Source: Cheilinus undulatus
Lineage: Eukaryota > Chordata > Actinopteri > Labriformes > Labridae
NCBI RefSeq assembly: GCF_018320785.1
Contig: NC_054881.1
Coordinates: forward strand, 17,918,275 to 17,982,274
DNA: 64,000 nucleotides
Direction: 5' to 3'
In this document: positions 12,985 to 26,004 of the stretch, piece by piece
Numbering within the stretch: position 1 is the first letter of the stretch
How the letters are laid out: each line of letters begins with the position of its first letter
Position numbers and translations under genes: made by a program
The notes under the pieces: model-generated
What the model was told of the DNA's origin: nothing
Database searches by the model: none
Seen by the model: only the letters and a program-made list of their open reading frames with translations

Positions 12985-13600
12985 TGTCTTTTGAGTAGAA
13001 CAAGGCAGTAGCTACAGGCGGAGTTTAGTCGTGCAAGAAGCTAGTGGCAATGGCTGCCACCAGTTTAGCAATTAGCACAGACTTAGCCTTAGTTTTATGA
13101 GAACTGGACATTTCTTGATGAAAAGAAGAAAGCTTTTCATGGTAGAAAAAGTGTTTCCTCTCTTCTCCTGACCTGCTTCGGCATGAGTTTGCAATACTTA
13201 TAGGTGTGGTTAGTAGTACTCTTAACAAGTAGCTTATATATAATGGCTGCCGCTGTTGTAGCGATTAGCTCAGATGTAGCCATAACAGCAGTTTTATCAT
13301 AACTGGGCCACATTTCTTTATCAAAATAAGAGCAAAAAATCCCACTGAAAGCTTCTTTTTGCAGAGAGGCTGTCTTTGCACTACTACTGATTGGCCTCTG
13401 AATGAGTTTTATCCACCAACAAGCTCCACCGTTCATAGACAACAGCATCTTACTGTCGAGCTCGGGTTACTACTGGAGCTGTGCATGCTTATTTCATCGT
13501 GTTGCTCTGATTGGTCCATCATGAATTTAACAAAATGTTTATCCAATCACCTTCCAAGATTTTTTTGCAAGTTTGTATCAGGTTAGGAGGCTTCAAACCA
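12985..13600 (+). mobile_element. decayed repeat carrying the start of a RecQ-like helicase, with tandem duplication
   Basis: Two diverged tandem copies of a leader begin at 13049 (atggctgccaccagtttagc) and 13242 (atggctgccgctgttgtagc), offset 193 bases. The first continues into a block reading roughly FHGRKSV-SLLLTCFGMS. By comparison with multi-copy fish RecQ-like helicases (established family, recalled not searched) this corresponds to the Walker A region, with the usual TGFGKS changed to TCFGMS and a stop soon after. The tail at about 13498-13590 (gttgctctgattggtcc...ccaatcacctt) matches that of the copy at 57.4 kb. No helicase motif beyond the first is left. Confidence 0.6.
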
Positions 13601-14859
13601 ACATCTGCTCCACTCTGTTTACCTAGTTTATCTAAAGTTAGTGGGATATGGCATTTTCAATGTAGCAACTGCCAATGATGGGCTTCAAACACAGCTTTAT
13701 ATGGATATAATCTTGATTAATTAATGCCAAAAAGTCTAGAATATATTTGTCTGAATGAGCCTGGTATCGTGCTGTAAAGCATTACATGATAATCTGGTGA
13801 AAAACAGTTACGTGTGAGCAAACTCACGCTAGGAAAACTAGCGCTCATCAGTGACAAAAAGTCTCTGAGCTCTGCAGTTTGCTGACAGTCACATAACAGA
13901 GTCACAAGTTCACTTACTAACAGACATCACAGTAAGCTGTCACAGAGTTTTCTGTGGCAACCACTGGCTTCTTATCAATAACTCTGTAACTGAAAGGAGT
14001 TTTAATTGGTGGCATAACCGGGCCTTAGGGACCTGACATAAAGAAGGAATTAAAATCCTGTTTTTACTTTCAAAGTGCCCTTAAAGTCTCACAGAAGAGC
14101 AAATTAGTCTCTGGTGATGTTTTTACCACTTCCCCCTCTTATTCCTCCCTTGCTTTTACTGAAAAGATAATACTTAAAGCTTTTCAAGGTGGTCCACTCT
14201 GAAATCAACTTAAGCTTTTTTCTGCATACAAGTGCTTTTTCTGCAAGATGAATAAAGTTATAAAAAAGGCATTTTTAATGTTTTAAAACCCTTTTTATCT
14301 TTATCAGTTCTTTTAGTAGCATGTATATCTTTCTGATAAACTTGCTTAAAATCCAAAGTAATGCTTTGCAGAGTGGCCCCCCCCCCCCCAAAAAAAAGAC
14401 CAGTGTAAATCAAATTGTGCCATATTTTCTGATCAAAACCCCTAGTTAACTTTGTAATCTCTAATGAGACTAGATCTAGTTGAGTAAAAAAACTATCCCT
14501 TAGCCTCCTTCCTCTCTCCAGAACTTCTCCACTATCATGAGACCGAGCTTGAGAGTAAATTTATGACCTGCCAACATCGCCAGACCCTCAGAGCCCAGAT
14601 AACAAGCAGCCTAGATGATGCAGCTGAACGCAAAAACACAGCAACAGTAATCTGTTCACAGATGTGAGCACATTCTGCAGAAACAGTTGCATCAAACAAG
14701 GCCTTAAAATCTGCCCTCATAAAACTTCCTATGATGTGTTTTTGTCTTTTTATCTGCACACAAAGGCTTTCTGCCTGCAGCCTGTCACATGCCTATGAAA
14801 GTCAGCAAACAGCTTCTGAAATTAACTTAGTCAAACAAACATCCTGCTGAGCATCTTAC
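13601..14859. other. noncoding stretch with C/A homopolymer
   Basis: No gene seen. A run of about 13 C followed by 8 A lies at 14377-14397. If the exon proposed at 14860-15100 is real, this would be intron of a minus-strand gene. Confidence 0.45.
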
Positions 14860-15100
14860 CTCTCAGTGGCTCCTCAGCTGATTCTACACTGTGAGATCCT
14901 CAGGGAGATACTGTCCGTTCAGAGCAGCTGACCAGCAGCCCTGCATCTACACCCACCGTCGTACAGATAGACTGAAGGAGTGACTGTGAGGGAGGCTGGA
15001 TGACTGGGTGACTGAATCTCATTGAGCTGGAGGCAGCAGAGCACAGAGTCACGCCCCTCACCAACCAGCTGACTCTGCCTGGCTGGAGGGAAGGACTGAC
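14860..15100 (-). other. possible untranslated first exon, minus strand
   Basis: On the minus strand this moderately GC-rich stretch ends with CTGAGAG followed by GTAAG (plus-strand cttac at 14855-14859), a good splice donor. It contains only short open frames that close before the donor, so it would be 5' untranslated. The transcript would continue leftwards, possibly out of the window. The gene is not recognised. The evidence is composition plus one donor motif. Confidence 0.3.
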
Positions 15101-17869
15101 GACCAGTTTGACAACTGCCTTCTAGACTGGTTTAGTGGTTAACAATCCTGACCGGATAACTGAATTACAAACTGAAAAATCACTTACTGATGTATTTAAA
15201 GAGTTAAAAAATCATAAGACCACATTTTTAGATGCAGCAAAAGTTGGTTAGGGTCAGACTGGGACATATGAGCACAAAGTATTTGTAAACTACATTTTAT
15301 GTTAGACATATACGTGTTGACTGCCCTCTACAGGTTGAAAGCCTGCTACTACAACTGAATTTTTCCATTTGTTGATCTGCAGTGATGCATGTGGTGCCAG
15401 CCTTTCTCACCACAGAGCTCAGCAGTTACTGCCATGGGTTTTTAATCACCTTTGACTTCAGTAAAATGTCACACTTTAAAGAGTCTATATTGGTCCACAG
15501 TACATTTAGTTAAACTACACTTTTGAAAGTGTTAAATATTCCAATAATATGACAGTCACTCTGCAATAACTCTTGTAAATCTTCTTTGTTCTTATTCACT
15601 CAGAATACACCCTATGCATCCTTAAGGAACACCTAAAGTCACAGACTGGAACTCTAATTCAGTGGATAACTTCACTCATGGTGCAAATGTGTCTCACATC
15701 AAAAATGACAATCCACAAGCAATATGACCAAAAGAACCCCAGCAGCAATCACTGCACAACAGGCATTACTGACCAGTGATCTGTTGCCTGTACCACAGGA
15801 TGAGACGTTGATATAGTGATGATTTATGATCAGAAGCAGAGTGGAGTTTCTGGGATGCGTCGGAAACAGACCAGAGTGCACACAGTAAAATTGCAAGGAC
15901 TGACTAGAAAGGGAGTGATTTCTTAGAATTTGTTAGAATAGTTAGAATTCTGCAATTGTTCTCAAAGTGTCATCATCATTCTGAAACCATAATGTTAGGT
16001 GAAAATCAGTCATTTTCAATTTTGCCTTGTAAAAAATGCCAGAAACATGTTGTTTTTTAGGTTGTTACTTAGGGATAAGCTATGTCACTGGCATTGGACC
16101 AAAACCTCACATCTCCTATATCACCACTTTTTAAGAATTGAAAAAAAAAAAAAAAATTCTATTAATTCAACACCGAATGGTCATATTCAGCATCTGTTTA
16201 ACACTTTTCAGTGCTTTAAAATGTGTTGAAACCCACTGACAGATGTAAAAGGTGACCAATAAGACTGATTTATGAAAAAATAAAATCATTAAAATGGAGA
16301 TACAAGGTTTTGGCCCAACACCGAAAATTACACAGATAATACTTAGTACTATGTTTAAGTTTTTTGTCTGCTTTTTTTTTACATTCAAATGAGAGTATAA
16401 CATCTTCAAAGTAAAAAAGTTTTTTTTCATTTTGTAAGTTTTACTAGAAAAAAATACTTCTGTGATCAGCAGGGTCCATTTGTTTATCTCCTTTTATTTG
16501 CATAAGCCTAAGTTGTAACATATTCTAACAGAGCCACAGCACTCTAAACACCAAAAACAGACTTATAACTCAAATAACTTACCTGACTCACAGCTACTTT
16601 TGTTGATTAGTTATAATTTCATAATCATTATTTCTATCTTCAAGCATTAATTGTAACCCACTGAAGACTTAAAGGCTGGTTAACTGACTCTGTGCTTTTT
16701 TCCTCTTTTCTCTCCCATGTTCTTTCTCTTTTTGTCTCACTGTGTTAGAAGAGGGTGGAGCTGAGCTACTGTAGACACACACACTCCCTTATCAGTTAGT
16801 AAATGCAGAGCAGGTCAGCCTCAGGTCATACTGTTTGTGTGTATGTGTGCGGTAGTGGTAAAACAGGAAGTAAAAACAGGAAAAATACAATGGAGGGAAA
16901 GTATGTCAATTATGTATTGTGTAAAGCAGAATAGCAAAACAAGACTCCACAATATTCATGCAGTTAAACTGACAGTTAAACTATGTAGTTCAGTATGTTG
17001 ATTTCAAATTAATTTGACCTTTTAAGTCTCATTCTAGCTGGATAGGTTATCCATCTATGGCTACAGTAAATAATTTAAATATTTCATATTATGTTTGGTA
17101 TCACTCACAAATAAGTCTTAGAAATTTAATGAAATATTTACTTATTTGAATATAAATTTCCTATGCATGTGTCCAGAGCTGCTTTAGACTATTCCAGGTT
17201 AACATAAGACATCAAAACTTCATCTGTAAATTTATTGAAGGGACATACCAGCGGGCTTCTCTCTTTAAAACAGTCCCTGAATCTTCTTTCCATGAGGAAG
17301 ACATGACTGAAACTAGGACTAAGTTAATATTTAGTAATAAAAACTCTATGAAAAGTAAGTTTAATTTTTGTCAAGGAGACAGAGGGCCTGTGATTACAAC
17401 TGGCACTTGTAGGTCAGTAAGTCAATGTGGTCCAGCTTCCTCAGTGGAAAAGAAACCCTCAGTGTCAGAAGATAAAAACACTCTCAGTTGAAAACATTTC
17501 ATCCTGTGGAACAATGCTGTACTCATCAATGTAATTTCTTCTTCCCTGGTCAATCAAAATCATGACGTAGTGGGACATCTGGTAATGGCAGAAGAAAACC
17601 AAATGGAAATAGACTTTGAGGTAAAAAAAAACATCCAGTTCTATGGCTGATGCTAATGCCAGGGCAGGATTTGTTTACTTTGTTTTTGGTTATATTTCCT
17701 TGAATTACAGAAACTTGAAGGACATAGAGCTAATGTAAAAATAAGTTATGGATTCTACTTTGAAAAGCAGGTTTCAACTTTTGTACTCTAGCAACAATGA
17801 ATGCTTAGGAGAAGCACTTAGAAAATTACATTTTGAGTGCTGCCGCACTCTAAACACTGGCTGCGGACA
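15101..17869. other. noncoding stretch, no gene seen
   Basis: AT-rich sequence without coding signal. A 19-base segment at 15807-15825 recurs inverted at 21770-21788, suggesting fragments of one dispersed repeat. Confidence 0.5.
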
Positions 17870-18060
17870 AAAAAATTAGACCTGGACTGGTCTACTTTCA
17901 AAACCCAAGATAATTCCCCTCTGTACCACACCCGGGTTAAACTGCATTCTCATCTCATTTGAACTGTGCCAGAGTCCACTTGAACTGCATCCAAGACCAC
18001 CTCCACAAGTGGGCAAGGGCCTGGTATCTGAGCACAAACTTCCAGAGATTCTAAAGCTTT
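17870..18060. repeat. fragment of a teleost DNA-transposon-like repeat
   Basis: The phrase 'ctgtgccagagtccacttg' followed by 'aagaccacctccacaagtgg' resembles a common fish repeat, usually written with CC-rich 'accagagtccg' and 'gaccacctc' blocks. No terminal repeats are preserved. Assignment is from memory. Confidence 0.35.
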
Positions 18061-19540
18061 CTACATCCATAAGCTCATTCTATACAGGCCTTAAAACACT
18101 TTATGTGTATTGCCGCATTCCCATTAGTTCTTTTACACAACTCCTTTAACCCATTAGCATTTCTTTTTTTAAATTACCTACTACTTCATTCTACTTCGCA
18201 AGTGATGGGTTGTTTTATTCTTGTCCTAATTTTGCTGAATGTCATTTTCTTGATTTCTTTTTACCTTATAGTTCATAATACTCCATTTTAAAATCTTTCT
18301 GCTGTCGTTTGCTGCTTTTATGTTATAAATGTTATTTTTTTGACTCTGTAAAGCCCAAAAAGTGGAAGAAATTGTATTGACAGGATTTGAAATTAGTCAC
18401 CTAGGAACATCCCATTGCATAGTCACTTGAAACAATAAATCTGACTTAAAAATTCAAACTCATAATGAAAACAAGACCAGAAGCCTGTTTCATGTGTTTG
18501 ATTCCTTTTTATCTGATGGATCAGAGCACACGTGCTGGTACACATACAGTATGCTGCCATGGTAACAAAATTATCATCCGTGAATGCAGAAGATTGCTCC
18601 CTTGACAGCTCCTAATGGTAAACAGATGGAGCATGTACATTTGTATTGTAGTACAGCCTCTGAAATTAGCTTATTTGTCTAAATATCTCAGACACATCAT
18701 TTATTGTGAGTTCAGGTCTTTGCTCTCTATAAACACTGCTACATGGAAAGAAGGCCTGCATGTCCTGAGACCAGTATGAGACAACTAATGAGTCTTCTTA
18801 AGTGTGAATAAATACCTTAGTTTGATATTTAGTTAATGCATCTTTCAGACTCTTGGATCATGTGAGAGAAATAATGTTATGTGCGACCACAGAGAGCATC
18901 GGTTTTGCTTAAATAAATAAAGAGATATCATCTCTTGGCCTCTCTCTGCTGGTTTGGAGTCTGCATGTGTCCATTTGGTGAAGCATCATGCGGCTCGCGT
19001 CGGTGACCTTTAGGTGACGTTAAAGGCCACCTAACCACAACAGTGACAGTTTCCATGACAAAATAAGATCCATCACAAGCTCTGCAAAAAATACTGACAG
19101 CAGGAGTCAACATTCAATCAGAGGGACGTCTTATCACTGTTTTTTTAATTCATTCATTAAGTGACATTGGCATTGCATGGAAGATTAATCTTTTTCTGAG
19201 CACTTTTGCAGGGGAAAAAGCTCTAAAAAGCACAACTTCAACGAAAAAATGGTCTGTTTATTATTGCAAGTTGCACTGCATAAAAGCAGGACAGAGTAGG
19301 ACTACAGAAGCCTAAGTTGCACTAAAACAATTCTTTTCTAAAATGAAGCACAAAAATTGGATATAATGTGTCAGATTATGGTCATTTATAGGATTTTAGA
19401 TCCTTCGCCAAATTTGACACACCTCTTGCATTATGGCAGAGAACTACAATAAGATATTACGCATTAAAATGCATATTCAACTACCACTATGCCCCTTTCA
19501 CTAAAACAAGCTCGCCAAGTTCTCCTCATATTAGACAGTT
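18061..19540. other. noncoding stretch, no gene seen
   Basis: No open frame with recognisable features, no repeat ends. Confidence 0.5.
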
Positions 19541-19544
19541 CCAT

Positions 19545-19630
19545 ATGAACCACTAAACAGTCAAAGAGTCACTCTGATGGCCACTCAAGAGAAACAGAGT
19601 TATTCTAATGACCACTCAACATGTCCTTCA
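19545..19630 (-). repeat. short dispersed repeat, copy 1 (inverted partner at 27.35 kb)
   Basis: Its reverse complement reads GTTGAGTGGTCATTAGAATA...ACTCTTTGACTGTTTAGTGG and aligns with 27355-27430 in the other orientation. Within each copy a 25-30 base motif (GTTGAGTGGTCATCAGAGT-like) is repeated two to three times. Confidence 0.6.
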
Positions 19631-20190
19631 GTGTTTAGTAACTAGTTTGTTGCAATGAAATATGTGGTTTTAAGTTTTGTTTTTCCTCTGCTGAGTTGTG
19701 ATAAGCAGCTACTTACAGCACATTCCTTACATGACCCTTTTATAACAAAAGTCTTCATACAGCAAAACAGCAAGGGACTTCTATAAAGTGGAAGCTATCA
19801 GAAATTATATGTTTATCAATGAATTAACTGAGCTTTAACAGAGCTAGTTGACAATGTTGTTGCCAGTTTTCCAGCCACTTCTTAATCTCATAATTACTAA
19901 TAGTCTAAGTCTAGATTTCCATTTAAAAAAGAACTGCGCTGCACACTGTTTCAGACGATATAAAAAGGGTTTGTCCCAACAGCTCTGATTCTTCCCCTTA
20001 TTTGGGTTTAAGCATGGTCTTTATTTGAAGTTTCTGAGTAGTCTAAAAAGAGTTTCTAAGAGTATTTAAGCGTTTTAAGACTGGAGCAGAGCTAATGATG
20101 AACAGTGGTAATTGATGTGGCAACAAGTACAAGAATGTAGAGCCCCCTCGTATGAGATTTTGACCAGCTACTCATCTAATCAATCATGAA

Positions 20191-20632
20191 TAGGGGTGTA
20201 ACAGTTTTTGTATTTGTCCTGAACCGTCACTTTTCGGGGGTCACGTTCACATGACGAATATGTCAGAACTATTAAAATAAGAATAAGTGATACAAGCTCT
20301 GGATGAGAAAGCAGAGAGGGTCAAAGTTATTACCTCTTTTTTGTCTCATGTTTAATACCTCACAGGCTGTACCAACTATCACTGATCATTCTTAATAACA
20401 CAAAACGGAAAAGTATTGATCAATTGATTCAAATTTGTATTTCAAACATCTGAATAAAGTATTAGCTGCACTAAGTAAAAGAAATAATAATAATAGTAAT
20501 AAGTGAGGGAAATCTTGAATTGTAAATCTGGGAATTTTTCTTTTTAATCAATGAACCCAACCTGTACCGAACAGTGATCCCAAAACCACGTTACGAACCA
20601 AACCATGACCTCTGTGAACCGTGACACCCCTT
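20191..20632. mobile_element. hAT-type non-autonomous element (442 bp) with 8-bp target duplication
   Basis: The left end starts taggggtgtaacagt and the right end finishes ccgtgacacccctt, forming short inverted repeats built on AGGGGTGT. The 8 bases ATCATGAA flank it exactly on both sides (20183-20190 and 20633-20640), the target-site length of hAT transposases. The interior is AT-rich with no transposase. Related text (accgaacagtgatcccaaaaccacgtt near the right end) belongs to the extended terminus. Confidence 0.85.
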
Positions 20633-20640
20633 ATCATGAA

Positions 20641-21409
20641 TCTTTTGGTTTTATTATTTCAGGGAGTACTTTTTTATTCCCATTTAACTGTACAAGTTTG
20701 AATCAGTTTGGATGGCATAGCTGGAATGGAAATTTTAAAACATGTCAATTTATGTGGTTACTTTCAAAATGTTACCAGAATGACGTTCATATTCAAAATC
20801 CTACAATAGAAGAGAACACAATTCATTAGCTCACTTAAAATACAATTATAGTTTTATAAAGCTGTGCAGCTGGTGGGCTGCAGCATGCGGTCTCTATCGA
20901 CCAGCATACTTTACTGTCCCCATGGGAGAACTAAACGTGGACTTCGTCTCCCTCTGTCAGACCATTGAAGACCTACTGCACAACACCTGAGGCCAAAAAC
21001 TCATTACGCTTTATGTTAGGTACCCTGACTGTAATGGAAATAAATGAAAGCTTACAGTGATTCAGCTTCCATAGAGGAACACTTCATCTTCTACCAGGAA
21101 GAGAAATCTGGAAATCAGAGTCATGTGGTCTGGTATTTTAGAGCCTGTTTGTGGAAACCTGGGGGAAAAAAACGTGATAAGGGTAAAATTATGGAACAAA
21201 ACAGGTTTAAGGGATTATGTTTCAGTTAATTCTTCACCTTTTTCTAAGAGCTCTTGGGTCTGGAATTGCAAATCCTAACTAAAAATCATCCAGAGTGTGT
21301 TTTCAAAGGATTATAATATTAAAAACTGTTTGAAGCTGTCCTTTGGTCTGCGGTCTACTATGTTTTTAAATCAGAAAAGATCTAACAGGTAGACTATCCT
21401 TAGACTGAT
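20641..21409. other. noncoding stretch, no gene seen
   Basis: No gene or repeat recognised. Confidence 0.45.
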
Positions 21410-23215
21410 ATAAAGCCAAAATAGGCCGAAATGACCAGCCTTTATAGATAGATATCAACAGCTGAAATAGGTTGATATTTTCAGCCAATATTGGTCAATA
21501 TTTACAGCTGATTTACTAACTTCCAATGTCCACATACAGCGACAGCGCTGCGATCTGCCGGCGGATCATCGTACTGTGGAGCAGATTGCTCCCTCTCTAG
21601 TCTATCAGAGCAATTCCACAGCCGGCATACACTGCAGGTCTATTTTCATCGCAGGGCCACTACCAAACAGTGTCAATTCCCATCTATCAGAAAGCACCAA
21701 AAAGGAAGTCACAAGCGTAGAATATCCGGTTCTTTCAAATTACAACACAATGCACAGACTCCCAGTCGCAAATCATCACTATATCAACATTACGTCTCAA
21801 TCTGCAGCGAAAGCAAAGGGTCAGCAAGAGGTCAGTGGGTCACAGAGCTACAATGGCACCATTGACAAGGAAAAGTTAACTTTTGAGGACATTTAGCCAA
21901 AGACTTTTACATAAAACCACAGATCCTTTAAGCAAACATTAACCTCCTAATGTACACACCCAATGGCAGAAGCAATAATATCATTGACTTATACTGGAAA
22001 GGATGCTAAATTAACCCCATAAGGTGAAATAGTCCGCTGTTGACATATTATTCCTGCGTGAACTTGCAGTTGACATAAGCCAACTGGCTTATGTCAGCTA
22101 AAATATATTGGCCAATACAGGCCAATATGTACAGTCCACATAGGCCGAGATCAATAGCCCAAGTTGTTCAATATCAACAACCAATATGGGCTGATTTAAA
22201 CAGCTATTACAACCTTAGAATAACAGCTGATATAGGCCAATATTTACAGCTAGTATAGATTGTTATTTCCAGCTGATATCGGCCAATATTTACAGCTGAT
22301 ATTGGCCAATATTTACAGCTAATATAGATTGGTATTTCCAGCTGATATCGGCCAATATTTACAGCTAATATAGATTGGTATTTCCTGTTGATATCGGCCA
22401 ATATTTACAGCTGATATAGACCAATATTTACAGCTAATATAGACTGGTATTTACAGCTGATATCGCCAATATTTACAGCTGATATTGGCCAATATTTACA
22501 GCTATTATAGATTGGTATTTCCAGCTGATATCGGCCAATATTTACAGCTAATATAGACTGGTATTTCCAGCTGATATCGGCCAATATTTACAGCTAATAT
22601 TGGCCAATATTTACAGCTAATATAGATTGGTATTTCCAGCTGATATCGGCCAATATTTACAGCTAATATAGATTGGTATTTCCAGCTGATATCGGCCAAT
22701 ATTTACAGCTAATATAGATTGGTATTTCCTGTTGATATCTGCCAATATTTACAGCTGATATAGACCAATATTTACAGCTAATATAGATTGGTATTTCCAG
22801 CTGATATCGGCCAATATTTACAGCTGATATTGGCCAATATTTACAGCCAATACATGCTGATATTTACAGTCCATATAGGCCAAGATTAACAGCCCATATA
22901 GGTTGATATAGGCTGATGTTTACTGCCAGTATAGGCTGATATGTATAAATGATATAGGCTGGTATTAACAGCTGATAAAGGCCAATATTTACTGCTGATA
23001 TAAGCTGATATTTACAGTCAATACAGCCTGATATTTACAGTCCATATAGGCCATTATTCACAGCCAATATAGGCCAAGTCTAACAGCCGATATGAGCTGA
23101 GGTTAACAGCCAACATAGGCTAATCCTTAAAGCTGATATAGGCAGATATCTACAGCTGACATACGCTGACATTTAAAGATGTTGTAGGGTGATATTTCCA
23201 GACGATATTCTGGTT
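21410..23215. repeat. 23-bp satellite array (46-bp dimer), GGCCAATATTTACAGCTGATAT type
   Basis: The regular core at about 22200-22860 alternates two 23-base monomers: one around CGGCCAATATTTACAGCT, the other around TAGATTGGTATTTCCAGCT. Flanks at 21410-21520 and 22060-22200, and 22860-23215, are degenerate forms of the same unit (gctgatataggccaatattt), with nonrepetitive sequence at about 21530-22060. Because 23 is not a multiple of three, reading on the minus strand gives chance open frames with a 23-residue repeat (CKYWPIS...); these are not genes. Confidence 0.9.
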
Positions 23216-24709
23216 GTACATATTTGTTGTAAATTTCGGTGTTTTGATTTCACCTTAATGGGGTTGTGGTCACTCAGGAGATTAAGTGACATTTGACTGC
23301 CCCTATAAATGATCAAAAATACTACAGAGAAAATGAATGGGGTTTTTACTACCAGAACCACACTGATGTGCTACAAGGTATGTGTTATCTTGTGGATACC
23401 ATTTTATCTTCTTATTTTTATTAAAATCTACTCAAAAAATTGGGGACATCAAACACACATTCACAAATAGCAACACTCCATAACTCAGTCTGTGACTGGA
23501 TGAATACTGATTGGGCCTACATGATGAAAAACAGCATGACAATGACATGTTATAGAATGGATAGTTCACCCTCTTACTCTGCTGCACATGATTTGTTTAA
23601 AAGGGAAATGCAATGAGAGAAAAAAGTCTACTGGAGCAAACAATGGATTAATCGGAACAACAGAGAATCTACATGGACAACACCACTGAGTTGTAATCTT
23701 CCTCATTTTTACTGTATTCCTCTGAGACATTACACATGCATGTGTTGGGTGTTTTTCCTCCCCCGTTTCAGTATCCACTGTGGCACCAAACTGTGCCCAC
23801 GACAGCAGCAGAGATCCTCAGGAACATTTACAATCCCTCCACCCACATTAGCAGAATGTGGAAAGGGCAGCGGGGTCCAAACCAATCTGCGATGACTTCG
23901 AGACGGGGCACAGCAATTCCCCCGATTCCCAGTGAACCAGAAGGAAGCCCTTAAAATTAATTGTGTTAATATATTGGACGGGTCTCAGTGGAACAAAACA
24001 AAGATGCATAACTGTCATAGAGATAGATACAAGCTCACAGTGAGCTCTAATGCTCATAACAGAGGTACACAAACAGCTAGCATCACTTTATCAGGGTCCA
24101 CTGGTCATACAAGCGTTATTGCTGTTATAAATTCTGACAACAGAATGTCAATGAATGGGAATGCTGGCTGTCTTTCTGTATGTGTGTGTGTATGTGTGTA
24201 ACTATGTTTCATAGCTGCCGATAATAAAATCCTAACAGCCTGACATAGCATGGACACAAATCTCTGGTGTCCACTTTAAACACTGTAACCTGCAGTAAAG
24301 ATGTTTCCTCTGTCAGTTATCTGTAGCTATTGCACAACATTGTTGAATACTGGACTCTGATTGGTCAATTTCTGCTATGATTTCTGTTCAGACCTTTGTA
24401 AGGATGAAGCTCTGGAGAACCATATCTATGATATTAATCCACATAAGAAGTCTTATATATTTTATGTTAAATGGAACAGAGGGAATAGAGAAGAGCAATA
24501 ATAGAAATCTGTTGATAATGTGACCATTTTGGACATGTATAATTTTTGGGTGGATCAGCCAGGTATAGGTTGTCACATGATTTGTCGGCCATGGAACTGA
24601 TCGATATCAGAAATGACTTAGTGATGCAGATTGCCAACTACAGGTAAGACACAAATTTTAGATTTCATTTTACAGGTACTTTAAGCAAATAAACCCATGT
24701 CGTTCATAA
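23216..24709. other. noncoding stretch with TG microsatellite
   Basis: No gene recognised; the overlapping frames between 23566 and 24201 show no domain. A short TG/TATG run lies at 24178-24199. Confidence 0.45.
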
Positions 24710-24714
24710 ACAAG

Positions 24715-24930
24715 CAGATTTTACAAAACCGCTCTTTCATGTGAACCACAAAAGTTGGCTAACATTTGAGAGCCAGTTTCATGTTTTCCATTTTTGCGGT
24801 TATTTAATACACATTCAAAAAGCCAAACTGGAATCAAATGAAGAGCCATTTCGGAGCCAAACCACAGCTCTTATTACTGAGCTCGGCCAAATTATCCAGC
24901 TCTCTAACAGAGAAGGATTTCCCATTTCAA
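24715..24930 (+). repeat. dispersed GAGCCA repeat, copy 1
   Basis: Shares an ordered set of motifs with 26005-26170: AGAGCCAGTTT, a T-rich stretch, AAAAAGCCAAA, AGAGCCATTT, then GCTCTTATTACTGAG and a following CCAAA. This is a fragment of a fish DNA-element-like repeat rich in GAGCC words. Confidence 0.6.
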
Positions 24931-26004
24931 CAGGCAAGGCAGGATAGGCATCAGCTGCCAAACCATGAAAAACTGTTCTTATCTAAACGGGACCACCAGG
25001 TGGAAACAGACCACAGCACTGTCTACGACTGCTTGTGATGCTATTAATCCATGTCTGCTGCCATTTCTATGTAATCTTTTCAAAAATTTCTGCCTGAAAA
25101 ATAATAGTTATGAACAGCATAGTGTAAATCCTTGGAATTTTGATAGCACTCCTCTATGCAGAAATCATTTTCTACCCCCCATCTGGAGTTCCTTACTGTG
25201 ACATGAAGTCATCTGAAAACAACCTATATGTACAACCACCCAAGTAGATTAGCAAACATTTTTTCTTGTTTTGTCTTTTTAAAAAAACATCCACAAGAGC
25301 AAGAAAGACTACACCTACACCTACACCTGCTGGCACATCCCTCAAGTAAATGCATGATTGAGGGGCAACATCTCGTTGAAACTGAAGCTTCTGCTGCTGT
25401 GTTGATAGTTTCCTGTAGCTGCCTGCTGCCAATGCCATCTTGACCTTAAGTATAGGATGATTGTTACAATAGACTAAAAGCCTCAACAAATGCAGATTGT
25501 TTTTTGTGATAGCTGAATGCTGAGTGAAAAATTTCAAAATACAACTTAACTTTAGACATCTTGATCAAAAATGAAGCTTTACAAATGACCAAATGTGGGG
25601 GGATTAGTATAAGCTAAAAACGACCTTTATCACCACCTTTACCACCCAGATACAGCATCATGCATTCGTCTAAACATGCATTTCCACCAGGCAGACTGGT
25701 TCAGAATGGTGGGCAGTAATTTGCCTTTTTACAGTTAACCGATCCATACCTTCCTAAGGTTTTGGCAGTCTTCCTTTGGTGTACCAAGGACACCTACCCG
25801 GCCCTAAAGAATTAAGGTAGACTCACAGCAGTCTAACTTCCATATGATAGCAGTTATGATGATGTGTTTTATTCTGAGTTCAACAGCTTTTCTTCTTCCC
25901 ATAATCATAAAATAAATATAAAGGAAACATTGATGTACTATCTCGAATAATGATTGGGAGGTACTGGTTAGACTCAGCAAAGTGTTGATCACTCCCTTGA
26001 TGTG
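24931..26004. other. noncoding stretch, no gene seen
   Basis: A 114-codon minus-strand frame (25193-25537) lacks any recognisable domain. A few CTACAC units occur at 25311-25331. Confidence 0.45.

Noticed and set aside
22207..22699. Minus-strand frames with a 23-residue repeat (CKYWPIS type)
   Set aside because: They arise because a 23-base satellite read in three frames gives a 23-codon cycle.
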